NCBI GenBank assembly: GCA_052034255.1
Contig: JBPOIU010000021.1
Coordinates: 56,341 to 120,340 of the forward strand
DNA: 64,000 bases
Source of the DNA: JADJEK01 sp052034255
GTDB lineage: Bacteria > Planctomycetota > B15-G4 > JADJEK01
Reading direction: 5' to 3'
Positions 56,104-64,000 of this stretch are shown here, piece by piece (positions within the stretch are counted from its first letter, which is position 1; each line of letters opens with the position of its first letter). The position numbers and the translations under genes are program-made. Below the pieces are notes generated by a model that saw only the letters and a list, made by a program, of their open reading frames with translations, was not told where the DNA came from and searched no databases.

Positions 56104-57129
56104 ATGCGTTTCGAAACGGTGATGCGCGCCGCGTGCATGTTCCTGATGTGTGCCATGGCCGCGTGCAGCGAGTCGCGCGAGGTCGTCGTCTACTGCGCGC
56201 TGGACCGCAACTACTCCGAGCCGATCTTGAACGAGTTCGAGCGGCGCACGGGGATCCAGGTGAAGGCCAGCTACGACGCCGAAGCGACCAAGTCGATCGG
56301 CTTGCGGCGGCGCGTCGAGGAAGAAGCGAGCCGGCCGCGCTGTGACGTGTTCTGGAACAACGAGATCCTGAACACGGTCGCGCTGAAGAAGCAGGGTCTA
56401 CTCGACGTCTACCGAGCCAAGGCTGCCGAGGGCATCCCGTCCACGTTCGTCGACCCGGAGGGGCAGTGGGTGGGCTTCGCGGCGCGCGCCCGCGTGCTGA
56501 TCGTCAACACCGAGTTGATCCCGGATCCCAAGGACTGGCCGAAGTCGTATCGCGACCTGATCGATCCGAAGTGGAAGGGCAAGGCGGCCATCGCCAAGCC
56601 GGTCGCCGGCACGACGATGACCCACATGGCCGCATGGTTCACGCGCCTCGGCGGAGAGGGCACGTGGAACTACATCGATGCGCTGTTTCGCAACGAGGTG
56701 ATCTTCACCGCGGGCAATGCGGCCTCGATGCGCGTGGTCCGCGAGGGCAAGGCCGCGTTCGGCTTCACGGACACCGACGACTTCAACGAAGCCAAGATCG
56801 CCGGTTTCCCGGTGGCGGCGGTGTATCCCGACGACGGACCGGATGGACTCGGGACGCTGCTGATCCCGAACACCGTCTCGGTGGTGAAGGGCGCGCCGCA
56901 TCGCGCGGAGGCGGAGCAGCTCGTCGAGTTCCTGCTCTCGGAGTGGGTCGAGACGACGCTCGCCCGTGCGAGCTCGGTCCAGATCCCGCTGCGGCCGGGC
57001 ATCCAGGCTCCGCCGACGATCAAGATGCCAGGCCAATTCAAGGTCATGGACGTCGACTGGGAAAAGGTCGCCGAGGCCTTCACGAAGGAAGAGACGGCGG
57101 TCGCGAAGCGGTTCGTCACCGGCGATTGA
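56104..57129 (+). CDS. Iron(III)-type ABC transporter solute-binding lipoprotein
   Basis: The 341-residue protein has a lipoprotein signal (MFLMCAMAAC, Cys21) and a family-1 extracellular solute-binding fold: EVVVYCALDRNYSEPILNEF, VFWNNEILNTV, GFAARARVLIVNT, TTMTHMAAWFTRLGGEGTW and ASSVQIPLRPG. This pattern is typical of FbpA/AfuA-like ferric-iron binding proteins, though ligand residues alone do not prove the metal. The permease and ATPase genes are not in the window. Repeat R4 begins just after its stop. Confidence 0.85.
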   Translation: MRFETVMRAACMFLMCAMAACSESREVVVYCALDRNYSEPILNEFERRTGIQVKASYDAEATKSIGLRRRVEEEASRPRCDVFWNNEILNTVALKKQGLLDVYRAKAAEGIPSTFVDPEGQWVGFAARARVLIVNTELIPDPKDWPKSYRDLIDPKWKGKAAIAKPVAGTTMTHMAAWFTRLGGEGTWNYIDALFRNEVIFTAGNAASMRVVREGKAAFGFTDTDDFNEAKIAGFPVAAVYPDDGPDGLGTLLIPNTVSVVKGAPHRAEAEQLVEFLLSEWVETTLARASSVQIPLRPGIQAPPTIKMPGQFKVMDVDWEKVAEAFTKEETAVAKRFVTGD

Positions 57130-57300
57130 GAGAACGTGAATCAATCCGAACGTGAATCAATCCGATGGATTCACGTTCTCGGCCTCATCAGGCGTTGCTC
57201 GGCGACGGCAGTCGCCGTCGGCATCTCGTGAGATCGGCCATGGATCCACTCCTCCAAGCGAGCGATCGATGCCCAGCCTTTGATCCGGCGAGCCGTCGTG
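57130..57300 (+). repeat. Interspersed repeat copy R4 (internally deleted, with a 16-bp tandem duplication)
   Basis: The head matches R2, but a 16-bp unit (57133-57148) is exactly duplicated at 57149-57164. After about 80 bp the middle of R2 is missing and the sequence resumes near its tail (CCTCCAAGCGAGCGAT...CAGCCTTTGATCCGGCG). The head hairpin begins right after the stop of the solute-binding protein gene and likely terminates it. No coding is seen in the gap to 57323. Confidence 0.7.
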
Positions 57301-57323
57301 CGCTCGCGTCGACCTCTTGCCGG

Positions 57324-58613
57324 TCAGTCGATCGCGATGCGTTCGCTGACGGCCGGCGGCGCGCCGGGCTCGAACGCCGCGACGACGGCGTAGAGGCGTC
57401 CGGCCGCGGCGTCACCGAGACGCGCGCGTTCGATCCGGACGTCGGCGCGCCCGCGCGCGTCCGTGCGGCCGCGCAGGTTCAGCAGCTCCAGCGAACGGAA
57501 CAGCATCGGATCCGAACCGAGCGGTACGCGAAAGCCAGGCAGCTCGAGCGGCGGCTCGGCGCGCGGCGATAGCACGATCTGGAAGTCGGTATTCGCGCGG
57601 CCTTGCACCTCGAACGCGAGCGACGTCCTGTCGCCAGCGCCCAAACGCACGGCCACCGGTTCCGGCATTCGCGAGACCCCATCGCGGGTCGTCACCGGAG
57701 CCGCGAGACGCAGCGCGCTCAGCCCCTCGGCGACGATGCGTGCGACGTGCTCGTAGCCGCGCGCGGTCGGATGGTCGTCCTGCGTGAAGAACAGCGTCTC
57801 GTAGCCCTCGGCGGCGATGAGCGGCCGCATCGCCAGCGCGACGTCGATCAACGGAACGTCGAGGCGCGCTGCCACCTCGCGGGCGTTCGCATTCAGATCG
57901 AGGAACAGCGCGTTGCGCTCGGTCGCGTACGTCAACAGCACGGGTGCCGCGCCGTGTTCGCGGATCGCGGCCACGATCTTCTCCACGTGGGCGCCCACGC
58001 GAGCTCGCAGCGCTTCGCCGACGAGCGGCTCGAGCCCCGGAGTCGACGTCGCGACGATCCGTTCGACCCCGTTCTCCTCGACCCGGACCTTGTCGCCGCG
58101 TTCGAACACGCGTGGTGATCCCGTGTCCGGTTCGATGCCGCCGAGGTTCAAGCGAACGAGGCGCAGCAGGCGCACCACGCGCAGCGTCGTCCACCACGCC
58201 GGCGCTCCCGACTCGACGTCCGCGGCATCGAAGTTCCACGAATCGTTGAAGCCCACGAGCACGAGGACCAGCGCCGGGCGCACGCGCTCGAGGTATGCGG
58301 GCATCTGCGCGAGCAGCGCGCCGGAGTTGCGCCCTGGCACACCGAAGTTCACGACTCCGATCGCGCCGGCGTGAGGGTCGAGGCGCTGTTGGAGTTGCGC
58401 CGGGTACGAGAAGTTCGGCAGGACATGCAGGCCGAACGTGTGCGAGTCCCCGACACAGAGGATGGTCGTGCGGGCGCCGGTACCGCCTCCGCGCAAACCT
58501 CCGAGCAGGGGCGAAGCGACCCGCAGAGCGACCTCGAGCATGGCGATCGCGAGCACGCAGCCGAGCGTCAACGCGAGGCCTTTACGGACGAGGCGACGCG
58601 CGCTCGGAGTCAT
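57324..58613 (-). CDS. Membrane-anchored SGNH/GDSL hydrolase
   Basis: The 429-residue protein starts MTPSARRLVRKGLALTL with one N-terminal transmembrane segment (LALTLGCVLAIAMLEVALRV). The SGNH-hydrolase domain has block I ILCVGDSHTFGL (Ser), block II FGVPGRNSGAL (Gly), block III LVGFNDSWN (Asn) and the catalytic Asp/His pair in DDHPTARGY. Length and blocks point to a lipase/acyltransferase-like enzyme acting outside the cytoplasm, but the substrate is unknown. ATG 58613 overlaps the sulfatase stop. A frame open to 59207 is a shadow of the upstream gene. Confidence 0.85.
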   Translation of the reverse strand: MTPSARRLVRKGLALTLGCVLAIAMLEVALRVASPLLGGLRGGGTGARTTILCVGDSHTFGLHVLPNFSYPAQLQQRLDPHAGAIGVVNFGVPGRNSGALLAQMPAYLERVRPALVLVLVGFNDSWNFDAADVESGAPAWWTTLRVVRLLRLVRLNLGGIEPDTGSPRVFERGDKVRVEENGVERIVATSTPGLEPLVGEALRARVGAHVEKIVAAIREHGAAPVLLTYATERNALFLDLNANAREVAARLDVPLIDVALAMRPLIAAEGYETLFFTQDDHPTARGYEHVARIVAEGLSALRLAAPVTTRDGVSRMPEPVAVRLGAGDRTSLAFEVQGRANTDFQIVLSPRAEPPLELPGFRVPLGSDPMLFRSLELLNLRGRTDARGRADVRIERARLGDAAAGRLYAVVAAFEPGAPPAVSERIAID

Positions 58614-60265
58614 TTCTTGCGGGCCGGATCGTCGCCGGATGCTGGAGCGCTGCTTCCTGCGCCGTTGCCGCCTGGCCCGGCGGATTCGGGCCTCTTCCGC
58701 GGCGACTCGTTCCGCTTCGGAGCCTTGCGCGACGCGCCTCCGAGGTAGCCATTCTCTTCCGCGATGCGATTGAACTCGCTCGACAGGATCAGCGGCTCTT
58801 GCGCCGACGATCGCCCGAGAGCGGCGCGTTGCTCGGCGACGCGAGTCCGCAGGTCCAATTGATGCCGCCACGACCGCTCGAACCGCTCGGCTTCCACGGC
58901 GGACAGGTCGTTGCGCTCGGTCGGGTCCGCCGTGAGGTCGTACAGCCGGAACTCGGGGTCGCCGATCGCTTTGCCCGCGAAGTCGAGCGGCGCGTTCCGC
59001 AAGTCGTACGCGTAGGACTGCGTCTGCATGAACTTCAACCGCTGGTACGACGTCGCGAGGTGCTTGTCGTAGACGCCCTCGTCGACCCACTCCCCGGCGG
59101 CGTTCTGGACCTTCGGGAGGTACGTCAGCTCGGCGATGATCGGGAGGTCGCGCAGAGGTTCGGGGTCTTCGCCTCGCAACAGTGGCGCCAACGACTCGCC
59201 GAAGCACTCAGGTTCGGCCGGCAGTCCACAGAGATCGAGCAGCGTCGGCATGAGGTCGATCAACCGCACACCGTTCTCGATCACGCGCGGTGCGATCCCG
59301 GGACCCGCGATCACCAACGGGATGCGCAGCGTCTCTTCATGCAGATTGACGCGGTGGCCCTTGTTCCCGTGTTCGAAGAATTCCTCGCCGTGGTCCGCGG
59401 TGACGACGACGAACGTGTCGTCCGTCAGCCCGAGCGCGTCGAGCTTCGCGAACAGCCGTTTCAGATGATCGTCGACGAACCGGATCTCCGCGTCGTAGCA
59501 GCCCTTCACGTACGCGAGGTCCTCGGCCGTCATGTCCGGCGCGATCGCCGGATTGGTGAAGAAGTTCGAAACGTCGAGCTTGCCGCGGTAGCCCTCGGTG
59601 AAGCGCGCGACGTACTCCTTCGGCGCCATGTAGTCGAAGTGGACGTCCCAGTGGTGCAAGAACAGGAAGAAGGGCTTGCTCGCGTCACGCGACTGCAGGA
59701 ACTCCTCGGCGACCGCGGTGGTCTTCGGCGCCGTGATGACGCGGTGTGACTCGTGTTCCGCCTGCGCGGCATTCGTGCGCGTCAGCGAGACGCCGCAGTT
59801 CACGTAGGTACGGAACCCCCGGTCGAATCCGAACTGCGAGTCGAGGTAGAGCCCGCCGTACGCGCCGGCAGTGTCGTACCCGGCGCGTTGGAACTCCTCG
59901 GCGAGCAGTCTGCGCTTCGGGTCGAGCGGTGCGAAGTCGACGATCACGCCGTGCATGTCGTTCGGCATGCCCGTCATCAGCGCCATGTGCGACGGCAGCG
60001 TCCACGACGTCGTCGAGTGCGCGGTCGCGAACCGAGCGCCGCGGGCCGCCAGCGCGTCGATCGCCGGCGTCGTGGGCTTCGGGTAGCCGTAGCAGCCGAC
60101 GTGGTCGTACCGCAGCGAGTCGATCGAGATCAGCACGACGTTGAAACGCTTCGGCTCACGGACGAAGAACCACCAGGCGGCGAACACGAGCAAGCCGAGG
60201 CAACCGGCGACGGCTGCCTCGACTTTCCAGGTCGACTTGCGCGGTGCCGCGGTGTCGTCGGTCAT
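58610..60265 (-). CDS. Sulfatase-like hydrolase (TLPxH variant)
   Basis: The 551-residue protein has an N-terminal hydrophobic segment (AAVAGCLGLLVFAAWWFFV) and a sulfatase fold: VVLISIDSLRYDHVGCYGYP, VVVTADHGEEFFEHG. Its nucleophile position reads SWTLPSHMALMTG, so Cys/Ser-x-Pro-x-Arg is replaced by Thr-x-Pro-x-His, as in the 26818 protein. A Ser/Pro/Lys-rich C-terminal tail (about 500-551; RKAPKRNESPRKRPESAG) is low complexity. It lies between the DUF1573 and SGNH genes with a 4-bp gap and an ATGA overlap, so the set is one transcript. Substrate unknown. Confidence 0.87.
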   Translation of the reverse strand: MTDDTAAPRKSTWKVEAAVAGCLGLLVFAAWWFFVREPKRFNVVLISIDSLRYDHVGCYGYPKPTTPAIDALAARGARFATAHSTTSWTLPSHMALMTGMPNDMHGVIVDFAPLDPKRRLLAEEFQRAGYDTAGAYGGLYLDSQFGFDRGFRTYVNCGVSLTRTNAAQAEHESHRVITAPKTTAVAEEFLQSRDASKPFFLFLHHWDVHFDYMAPKEYVARFTEGYRGKLDVSNFFTNPAIAPDMTAEDLAYVKGCYDAEIRFVDDHLKRLFAKLDALGLTDDTFVVVTADHGEEFFEHGNKGHRVNLHEETLRIPLVIAGPGIAPRVIENGVRLIDLMPTLLDLCGLPAEPECFGESLAPLLRGEDPEPLRDLPIIAELTYLPKVQNAAGEWVDEGVYDKHLATSYQRLKFMQTQSYAYDLRNAPLDFAGKAIGDPEFRLYDLTADPTERNDLSAVEAERFERSWRHQLDLRTRVAEQRAALGRSSAQEPLILSSEFNRIAEENGYLGGASRKAPKRNESPRKRPESAGPGGNGAGSSAPASGDDPARKK

Positions 60266-60269
60266 CGAT

Positions 60270-61427
60270 TCACTTGCGGACCCAGCCGAGCAGCGTGATC
60301 AGCTTCTCCGGCGTGTCCGCGTGGTTTGCCTTGATCTTCAGATTGCCGCGGAAGTACTTGGCGTCGAGGTCCTTCGCGGTCGTCACGTCGATGCGGTATT
60401 CGACGCCCTCGGTGATCGTCACGATGTCGACCTTCAGCTTGTCCTTGTGCGCCGACTCGACGTCGACACCCGTCACCACGTAGGGCACCGCGGGATTCAG
60501 GTTCTTGATCGTCAACGAGCGCGTGCGCTCCTCGCCGAACTTGATCACCTGGAAGTCGAGCTTCTCCTTGTTGTTCGCGCTGCCCGAATCGAACACCACC
60601 TGTGACTTGATGTTCGCGTAGATCGGCACGCGGATCGACTTGAGCTTCGCATCGGTCGTGTTCGCGACCAGCGTCGTGCTCTGGTAGCCGAGCGGCGCGG
60701 TGCCCTTGATCGTGACGTCGAAGCGAATGGCCTTCTGGTTCGCGGGCGTGGTGATCAACTCGGTCTTGACGTCGATCCACTCCGGCTTCTGTTCCCAGCC
60801 GGTGATCTCGAGGTTTTCGACGCGGGACAGCACGCCGGTCGCGCTGACGGTCTTCTCCTCGCCCTTCACCAGTTCACCGAACTGCAGCAGGTTGGGTTCG
60901 AGTGCGAGCGGCATCACCACGTTCGCCCGCAGCGACAGCCGCAGCGCGGGCTGCTTGTCGTCGGACGAGATCACCATGATGATCTTCTCGAGCTGATGCG
61001 TCGGTTGGCCCGCCGAGTTGAACTCGATCGAGACTTCGCACGTCTCGTCCGGCGCCAACGTGTGCAGCGCCTTGCCGAGCGGGAGCTTCTTCGGGTCGAT
61101 CACCTCGCCGCTCTTCGTCTTCAGGAACGCCACCGTGCAGCCGCAGGTCGGGTTCACCGAACGCACTTCGATCGGCTCCTTGCCGCGGTTGCCGATCGTG
61201 AACGTGTGCGGCTTCACCTCGCCCTGCAGGATCTCGCCGAAGTCGACCGACGGTTCCGGCGAGTAGATCGACGCATCCGGGTTCACCGCGTACGGATTGG
61301 CTTGGTCCGGAAGGGGCGTCGGAACCTGTGGGGTTCCGGGGATCTGCCCGAACGCGGCGACGGAACACGTGACGGACAGCAGCAGCGTGCTGGCGAAACG
61401 ATGCGCGGGGGACGAGGAAACGGACAT
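60270..61427 (-). CDS. DUF1573 protein, exported
   Basis: The 385-residue protein starts at ATG 61427 with AAGGAG 8 bp upstream. A signal peptide (FASTLLLSVTCSVAAFG) precedes a Pro/Asn-rich spacer and DUF1573 repeats, with the TCGC-type Cys motif in SVNPTCGCTVAF and further beta-rich Ig-like repeats (ILQGEVKPHTFTIGNRGKEP, VGLPIYANIKSQVV region). DUF1573 proteins are common in planctomycetes and are thought to be exported beta-sandwich proteins of unknown role. It is followed 4 bp later by the sulfatase gene. Confidence 0.85.
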   Translation of the reverse strand: MSVSSSPAHRFASTLLLSVTCSVAAFGQIPGTPQVPTPLPDQANPYAVNPDASIYSPEPSVDFGEILQGEVKPHTFTIGNRGKEPIEVRSVNPTCGCTVAFLKTKSGEVIDPKKLPLGKALHTLAPDETCEVSIEFNSAGQPTHQLEKIIMVISSDDKQPALRLSLRANVVMPLALEPNLLQFGELVKGEEKTVSATGVLSRVENLEITGWEQKPEWIDVKTELITTPANQKAIRFDVTIKGTAPLGYQSTTLVANTTDAKLKSIRVPIYANIKSQVVFDSGSANNKEKLDFQVIKFGEERTRSLTIKNLNPAVPYVVTGVDVESAHKDKLKVDIVTITEGVEYRIDVTTAKDLDAKYFRGNLKIKANHADTPEKLITLLGWVRK

Positions 61428-61579
61428 CTTCGGCACTCCTTCGATCTCGGTTTTGGCCATCGGCTCGGCCGCGCGTCGCGGGAGGCAGAACACGCTCCAC
61501 GCGGACGGCCGCCGATGTACACGCCCGAACGGGCCGGGCGTCAAGGGATTCGGGTGCGGCGAGGTTGCGCGAGACCAAC

Positions 61580-62818
61580 TCACGAGCCACCGCCGGTGGG
61601 TGGCGTGGCTTCCGCCGGTTTCGTCACCCACGCTTGGAACGGGACGATCTTGTCGGGCATCAACGGGCTGTCGCTCTTCAGCACCAGGCTGCCGCGGAGC
61701 GACTTCGCATCGGTCGGCGCGGACAGCGTGACGTTGACGCGATACGAGCGCCCGGCCTCGACGACCTCGATCGCCGCCTTCACGCAATCGGCGCGCTTGG
61801 CGTCGACGCGGGCTTCGACCAACTGCACGGGCTGGGACGCGCCGTTCTCGACGCGGATCGTGCGCTCGTGCGTCGAGCCCGCGGCGATGGGTCCGAAATC
61901 GAGGATCTCGCGCTGGCTCGCGTCACCGGTGTCGATGCGCACCGGCGACTTCACCGTCACGGCGCATTGGATCGGGATGCGTGCGAACGTCGGGTGCGTC
62001 GTCGTCACTTGGAAGGTCGGTTGGAGGTAGCCGATCGGCGCGTCACCGCGCAGAGTCAGAGTGACGTCGAAGCCGTCCTCGGTGCGCGTCCATTTCGGCT
62101 CGAGGTAGGGCGGAACTTCGGCGAAGTCGACGAGTTCGACGTTCGCCATGCTCGGATCGGGCTTCAGGTGCACGGTCCTGGTGACGGATTCGCCGCGGGT
62201 GATTTCGCCGATGACGAGCGGTTGCGGTTCGACGACGAACGCCTTGACCAGATTGACTTCGATCTCGAGCACCAGTTCCGAGTTCAGCGGGTCGTTCGAG
62301 ACCACGCGGGTTTGCTTGCGCAAGCGCGTGGCGGGTTGCCCGGCCGAGACGAATTGGAGTTCGACCTGGCAGCCTTGCCCGGGGGCGAGGGTCAGCACGG
62401 TGCCCGCGGCGGCCGACGCGGCGACGTCGATCGGGCTGCCGCCGAGATCGAGGACCCGCGCGAACGTACAGCCGCACGTGGTCTCGATCCGACGGATCAC
62501 GAGTGGCGCCGTGCCGTCGTTCCGGATCGGGAAGGCGACCGTTCGTTCCGCCCCGAGCATCATGTCGCCGAGGTCGAGGAAGGTGCGGTCGGACGCGATC
62601 TTCGGACCATCCACGGGAGGAAGCGACGGCGACGCGGCGGGCGGCGTCGCGACCGGTTGGTTCAGCGGGGGCGCCGCGGGCTCCGACTCGCGCGCCGCGT
62701 TCGGCTCGTCGCCACAGCCGACGAGCAGGGCCAAGCCCAACAGCCAGCCGCGGCGACCGGTCGGGACTCGAGCCACTCGTGCCAAAGGACGAACGCTACG
62801 CGACATACGAGAACCCAT
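61580..62818 (-). CDS. DUF1573 protein, putative lipoprotein
   Basis: The 412-residue protein has a basic N-terminus and a lipoprotein signal (GWLLGLALLVGC, Cys35), a Pro/Ala-rich spacer, then DUF1573-type repeats with the Cys motif RIETTCGCTFARV. It resembles the downstream DUF1573 protein in order but differs in length and anchor, so the pair probably arose by duplication and divergence. Start ATG 62818 or 62806; neither has a strong site. It heads the DUF1573-DUF1573-sulfatase-SGNH set; 152 bp separate it from the next gene, with an inverted-repeat stretch near 61521-61541 that could attenuate. Confidence 0.8.
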   Translation of the reverse strand: MGSRMSRSVRPLARVARVPTGRRGWLLGLALLVGCGDEPNAARESEPAAPPLNQPVATPPAASPSLPPVDGPKIASDRTFLDLGDMMLGAERTVAFPIRNDGTAPLVIRRIETTCGCTFARVLDLGGSPIDVAASAAAGTVLTLAPGQGCQVELQFVSAGQPATRLRKQTRVVSNDPLNSELVLEIEVNLVKAFVVEPQPLVIGEITRGESVTRTVHLKPDPSMANVELVDFAEVPPYLEPKWTRTEDGFDVTLTLRGDAPIGYLQPTFQVTTTHPTFARIPIQCAVTVKSPVRIDTGDASQREILDFGPIAAGSTHERTIRVENGASQPVQLVEARVDAKRADCVKAAIEVVEAGRSYRVNVTLSAPTDAKSLRGSLVLKSDSPLMPDKIVPFQAWVTKPAEATPPTGGGS

Positions 62819-63130
62819 GAAAGCCGAGGATCCGGCCGGAGTCGGCCGGGATTGTACAGCCGGAGGGAAAACTCCGAGGCCATTCCGAACCGCGCACGGA
62901 GGCGCGCCGTCGAATCCACGATCGGCGAGCCACCCGCACCAAGACGAAGATCCAAGTTTTTTCCGTCCAGACACATGCGAGATGCCGGACAGAGTGGGAT
63001 CATCCGTCGTAGCGGCTTCAAGCCACTCCGATCGCAGCGCCGAAACTCGCCTCCTTGAAGCTTCGCTCGGGTGCGGGCTAACCTCGGTGGTCTCGAGCCT
63101 CATCCCGACCTTTGGAAGGATCATCGCGTT
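62819..63130. other. 312-bp divergent intergenic region
   Basis: No gene is recognised between the DUF1573 lipoprotein and the small membrane protein at 63131. It should hold both promoters. The residues of open frames here are not protein-like. Confidence 0.4.
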
Positions 63131-63655
63131 ATGGCAAAGATGGCGCAAAAGGCGACCGAACAGGGTGCCGCCGGCAGCACGTGGACGATCAGCGGCCTCA
63201 TCCTGGTCGTCGTGGCGGGCGGGCTGTTCTACCTGTCGCAGGATTTCGGCGAATCGACGCCGGCCAACGCGACCACGGGCGTCAAGGCCGTGGTGCCGGT
63301 CGCGGTCGCGGCCGAGGACACGCGTGAAAGCGCCGCGGCTCCCGACGAGGAGATGTCGGCCGAGCTGTCGAAGTACACCGACAAGAACGGCGTGACGCAC
63401 TACGTGAAGCGCGACCCGGTCAAGTCCGTGACGCCGGATGGAACGACGACCTACTGGACCGCGGAGGTCAAGGTGTCGAACATCGCGATGGCGCAGGACA
63501 AGATGAAGACGCCCGACGCGGCCAAGGTTCGCGATCGCAAGCTGAAGATGCCGCGCCTGCAGCGCGACGCGACGTCCGGCAAGTACGTGACCGGCAAGAA
63601 CCGCAACCAGAACACGCAGACGACGGCGCCGAGCAACGGCGACGGCAAGAAGTAA
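63131..63655 (+). CDS. Small membrane protein of unknown function
   Basis: The 174-residue protein has one hydrophobic segment (WTISGLILVVVAGGLFYLS, about 17-36), then an Ala-rich stretch, a region with YTDKNGVTHYVKRDP that faintly resembles DUF4124-like 'DxNGxxHY', and a basic, low-complexity tail (VTGKNRNQNTQTTAPSN). I do not recognise a family. ATG 63131 or 63140 are possible. A hairpin terminator lies 19 bp after the stop. Confidence 0.65.
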   Translation: MAKMAQKATEQGAAGSTWTISGLILVVVAGGLFYLSQDFGESTPANATTGVKAVVPVAVAAEDTRESAAAPDEEMSAELSKYTDKNGVTHYVKRDPVKSVTPDGTTTYWTAEVKVSNIAMAQDKMKTPDAAKVRDRKLKMPRLQRDATSGKYVTGKNRNQNTQTTAPSNGDGKK

Positions 63656-63674
63656 GCCTGCGACGCGTTCGATA

Positions 63675-63712
63675 CGCCGGCCCGATCGGAGTGCATTCCG
63701 GTCGGGCCGGCG
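63675..63712. terminator. 16-bp hairpin after the last gene
   Basis: Arms 63675-63690 and 63697-63712 pair with one G-T wobble around a 6-base loop, and TGCTTTGC follows. It likely ends the 63131 transcript. Confidence 0.65.
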
Positions 63713-63729
63713 TGCTTTGCACCGCGGAT

Positions 63730-64000
63730 CGGCGCGCTTCGCGAGGTTCACGGGTGTGCGCGCCTCGGAATCCCTCGCTTCGAGGAGCTGATTCCCAGCC
63801 GAACGCACAAGGTGCCGCCTCGGACACCTGGTGTCGGATCGAGTCCGTTCGAGAGTCGTCGCGGTACGCGACGACACTCGAACCGACACGATCCGACACC
63901 AGGTGTCCCAGGCGGCACCATGTTCGGTCGGCGGGGAATCAGCACCACGAAGCGAGGGATTCCGAGGCGCGCCCACCCCAGAAACTCGCGAAGCCCGCCG
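63730..64000. repeat. Near-perfect palindrome of at least 271 bp, reaching the window edge
   Basis: Every base from 63730 to 64000 pairs about the centre at 63865 with about 15 mismatched pairs of 135 and no insertions, by my reading. The arms contain ATCCCTCGCTTCGAGG and GGTGCCGCCTCGGACACCTGG, related to repeat family R. It can form one long hairpin. The outer end is not visible. Together with 63656-63729 it fills the last 345 bp; no gene is seen. Confidence 0.85.

Noticed and set aside
54669..56156. Long minus-strand frame across the small Cys-rich gene and the TPR gene
   Set aside because: The frame runs opposite to genes with clear starts, anchors and repeats, and has no domain.

Overview
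This window is GC-rich bacterial chromosome with short intergenic gaps, many stop/start overlaps (ATGA or GTGA) and gene order that follows operons. I infer a member of the Planctomycetota or a close relative. The grounds are two adjacent DUF1573 proteins, sulfatase-like hydrolases with a Thr in place of the formylglycine Cys, a HEAT-repeat/von Willebrand A protein, an FGE-fold lipoprotein, a pseudokinase and several SpoIIE/STAS/GGDEF-type signalling proteins. There is no rRNA gene here to confirm this, so it stays an inference.

Layout. 1-4908: end of a YebC-like gene, a receiver-GGDEF protein whose key residues are degenerate, then convergent ppdK with an upstream lipoprotein gene. 5156-14570: a type IV pilus/type II secretion motor cluster (PilB-like, PilT, a second PilB/GspE-like ATPase, PilC/GspF), then a membrane histidine kinase and two overlapping CNNM/CorB-like transport proteins. 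14703-19924: two small membrane proteins (one with an excisionase-type HTH), an OmpA/Pal-like lipoprotein, an FGE-fold/FG-GAP lipoprotein and rsmA. 20341-28806: dnaG-rpoD, a coiled-coil zinc-ribbon protein, selB and a sulfatase-like TPR protein. 28933-35370: a coiled-coil membrane protein divergent from a HEAT-VWA protein, tRNA-Pro(CGG), a VOC protein, a flippase-like membrane protein and an O-antigen-ligase-like protein. 35467-43050: guaB-guaA-MFS transporter, convergent with gatC-gatA-gatB. 43280-49824: an unknown membrane protein, a CDP-glycerol-type glycerophosphotransferase-like protein, comF, a STAS/PilZ-like protein divergent from a GAF-SpoIIE phosphatase, and a dihydroorotase. 50125-57129: polA, a membrane pseudokinase, a small Cys-rich protein, a TPR protein and an iron-type solute-binding lipoprotein. 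57324-62818 (minus strand): DUF1573-DUF1573-sulfatase-SGNH hydrolase. 63131-63655: a small membrane protein.

Housekeeping functions dominate: replication and transcription initiation, guanine nucleotide and pyrimidine synthesis, tRNA-dependent amidation, rRNA methylation, PPDK carbon metabolism and Sec decoding. They are interleaved with envelope and signalling genes. I see no phage, IS transposase or CRISPR array.

The most unusual material is non-coding. A family of hairpin-headed interspersed repeats sits just after stop codons (10741, 48240, 49854, 57130). Two copies of about 210 bp lie in opposite orientation on either side of the dihydroorotase gene. At the right edge (63730-64000) there is a near-perfect palindrome of at least 271 bp that contains sequence related to the same family and may continue beyond the window.
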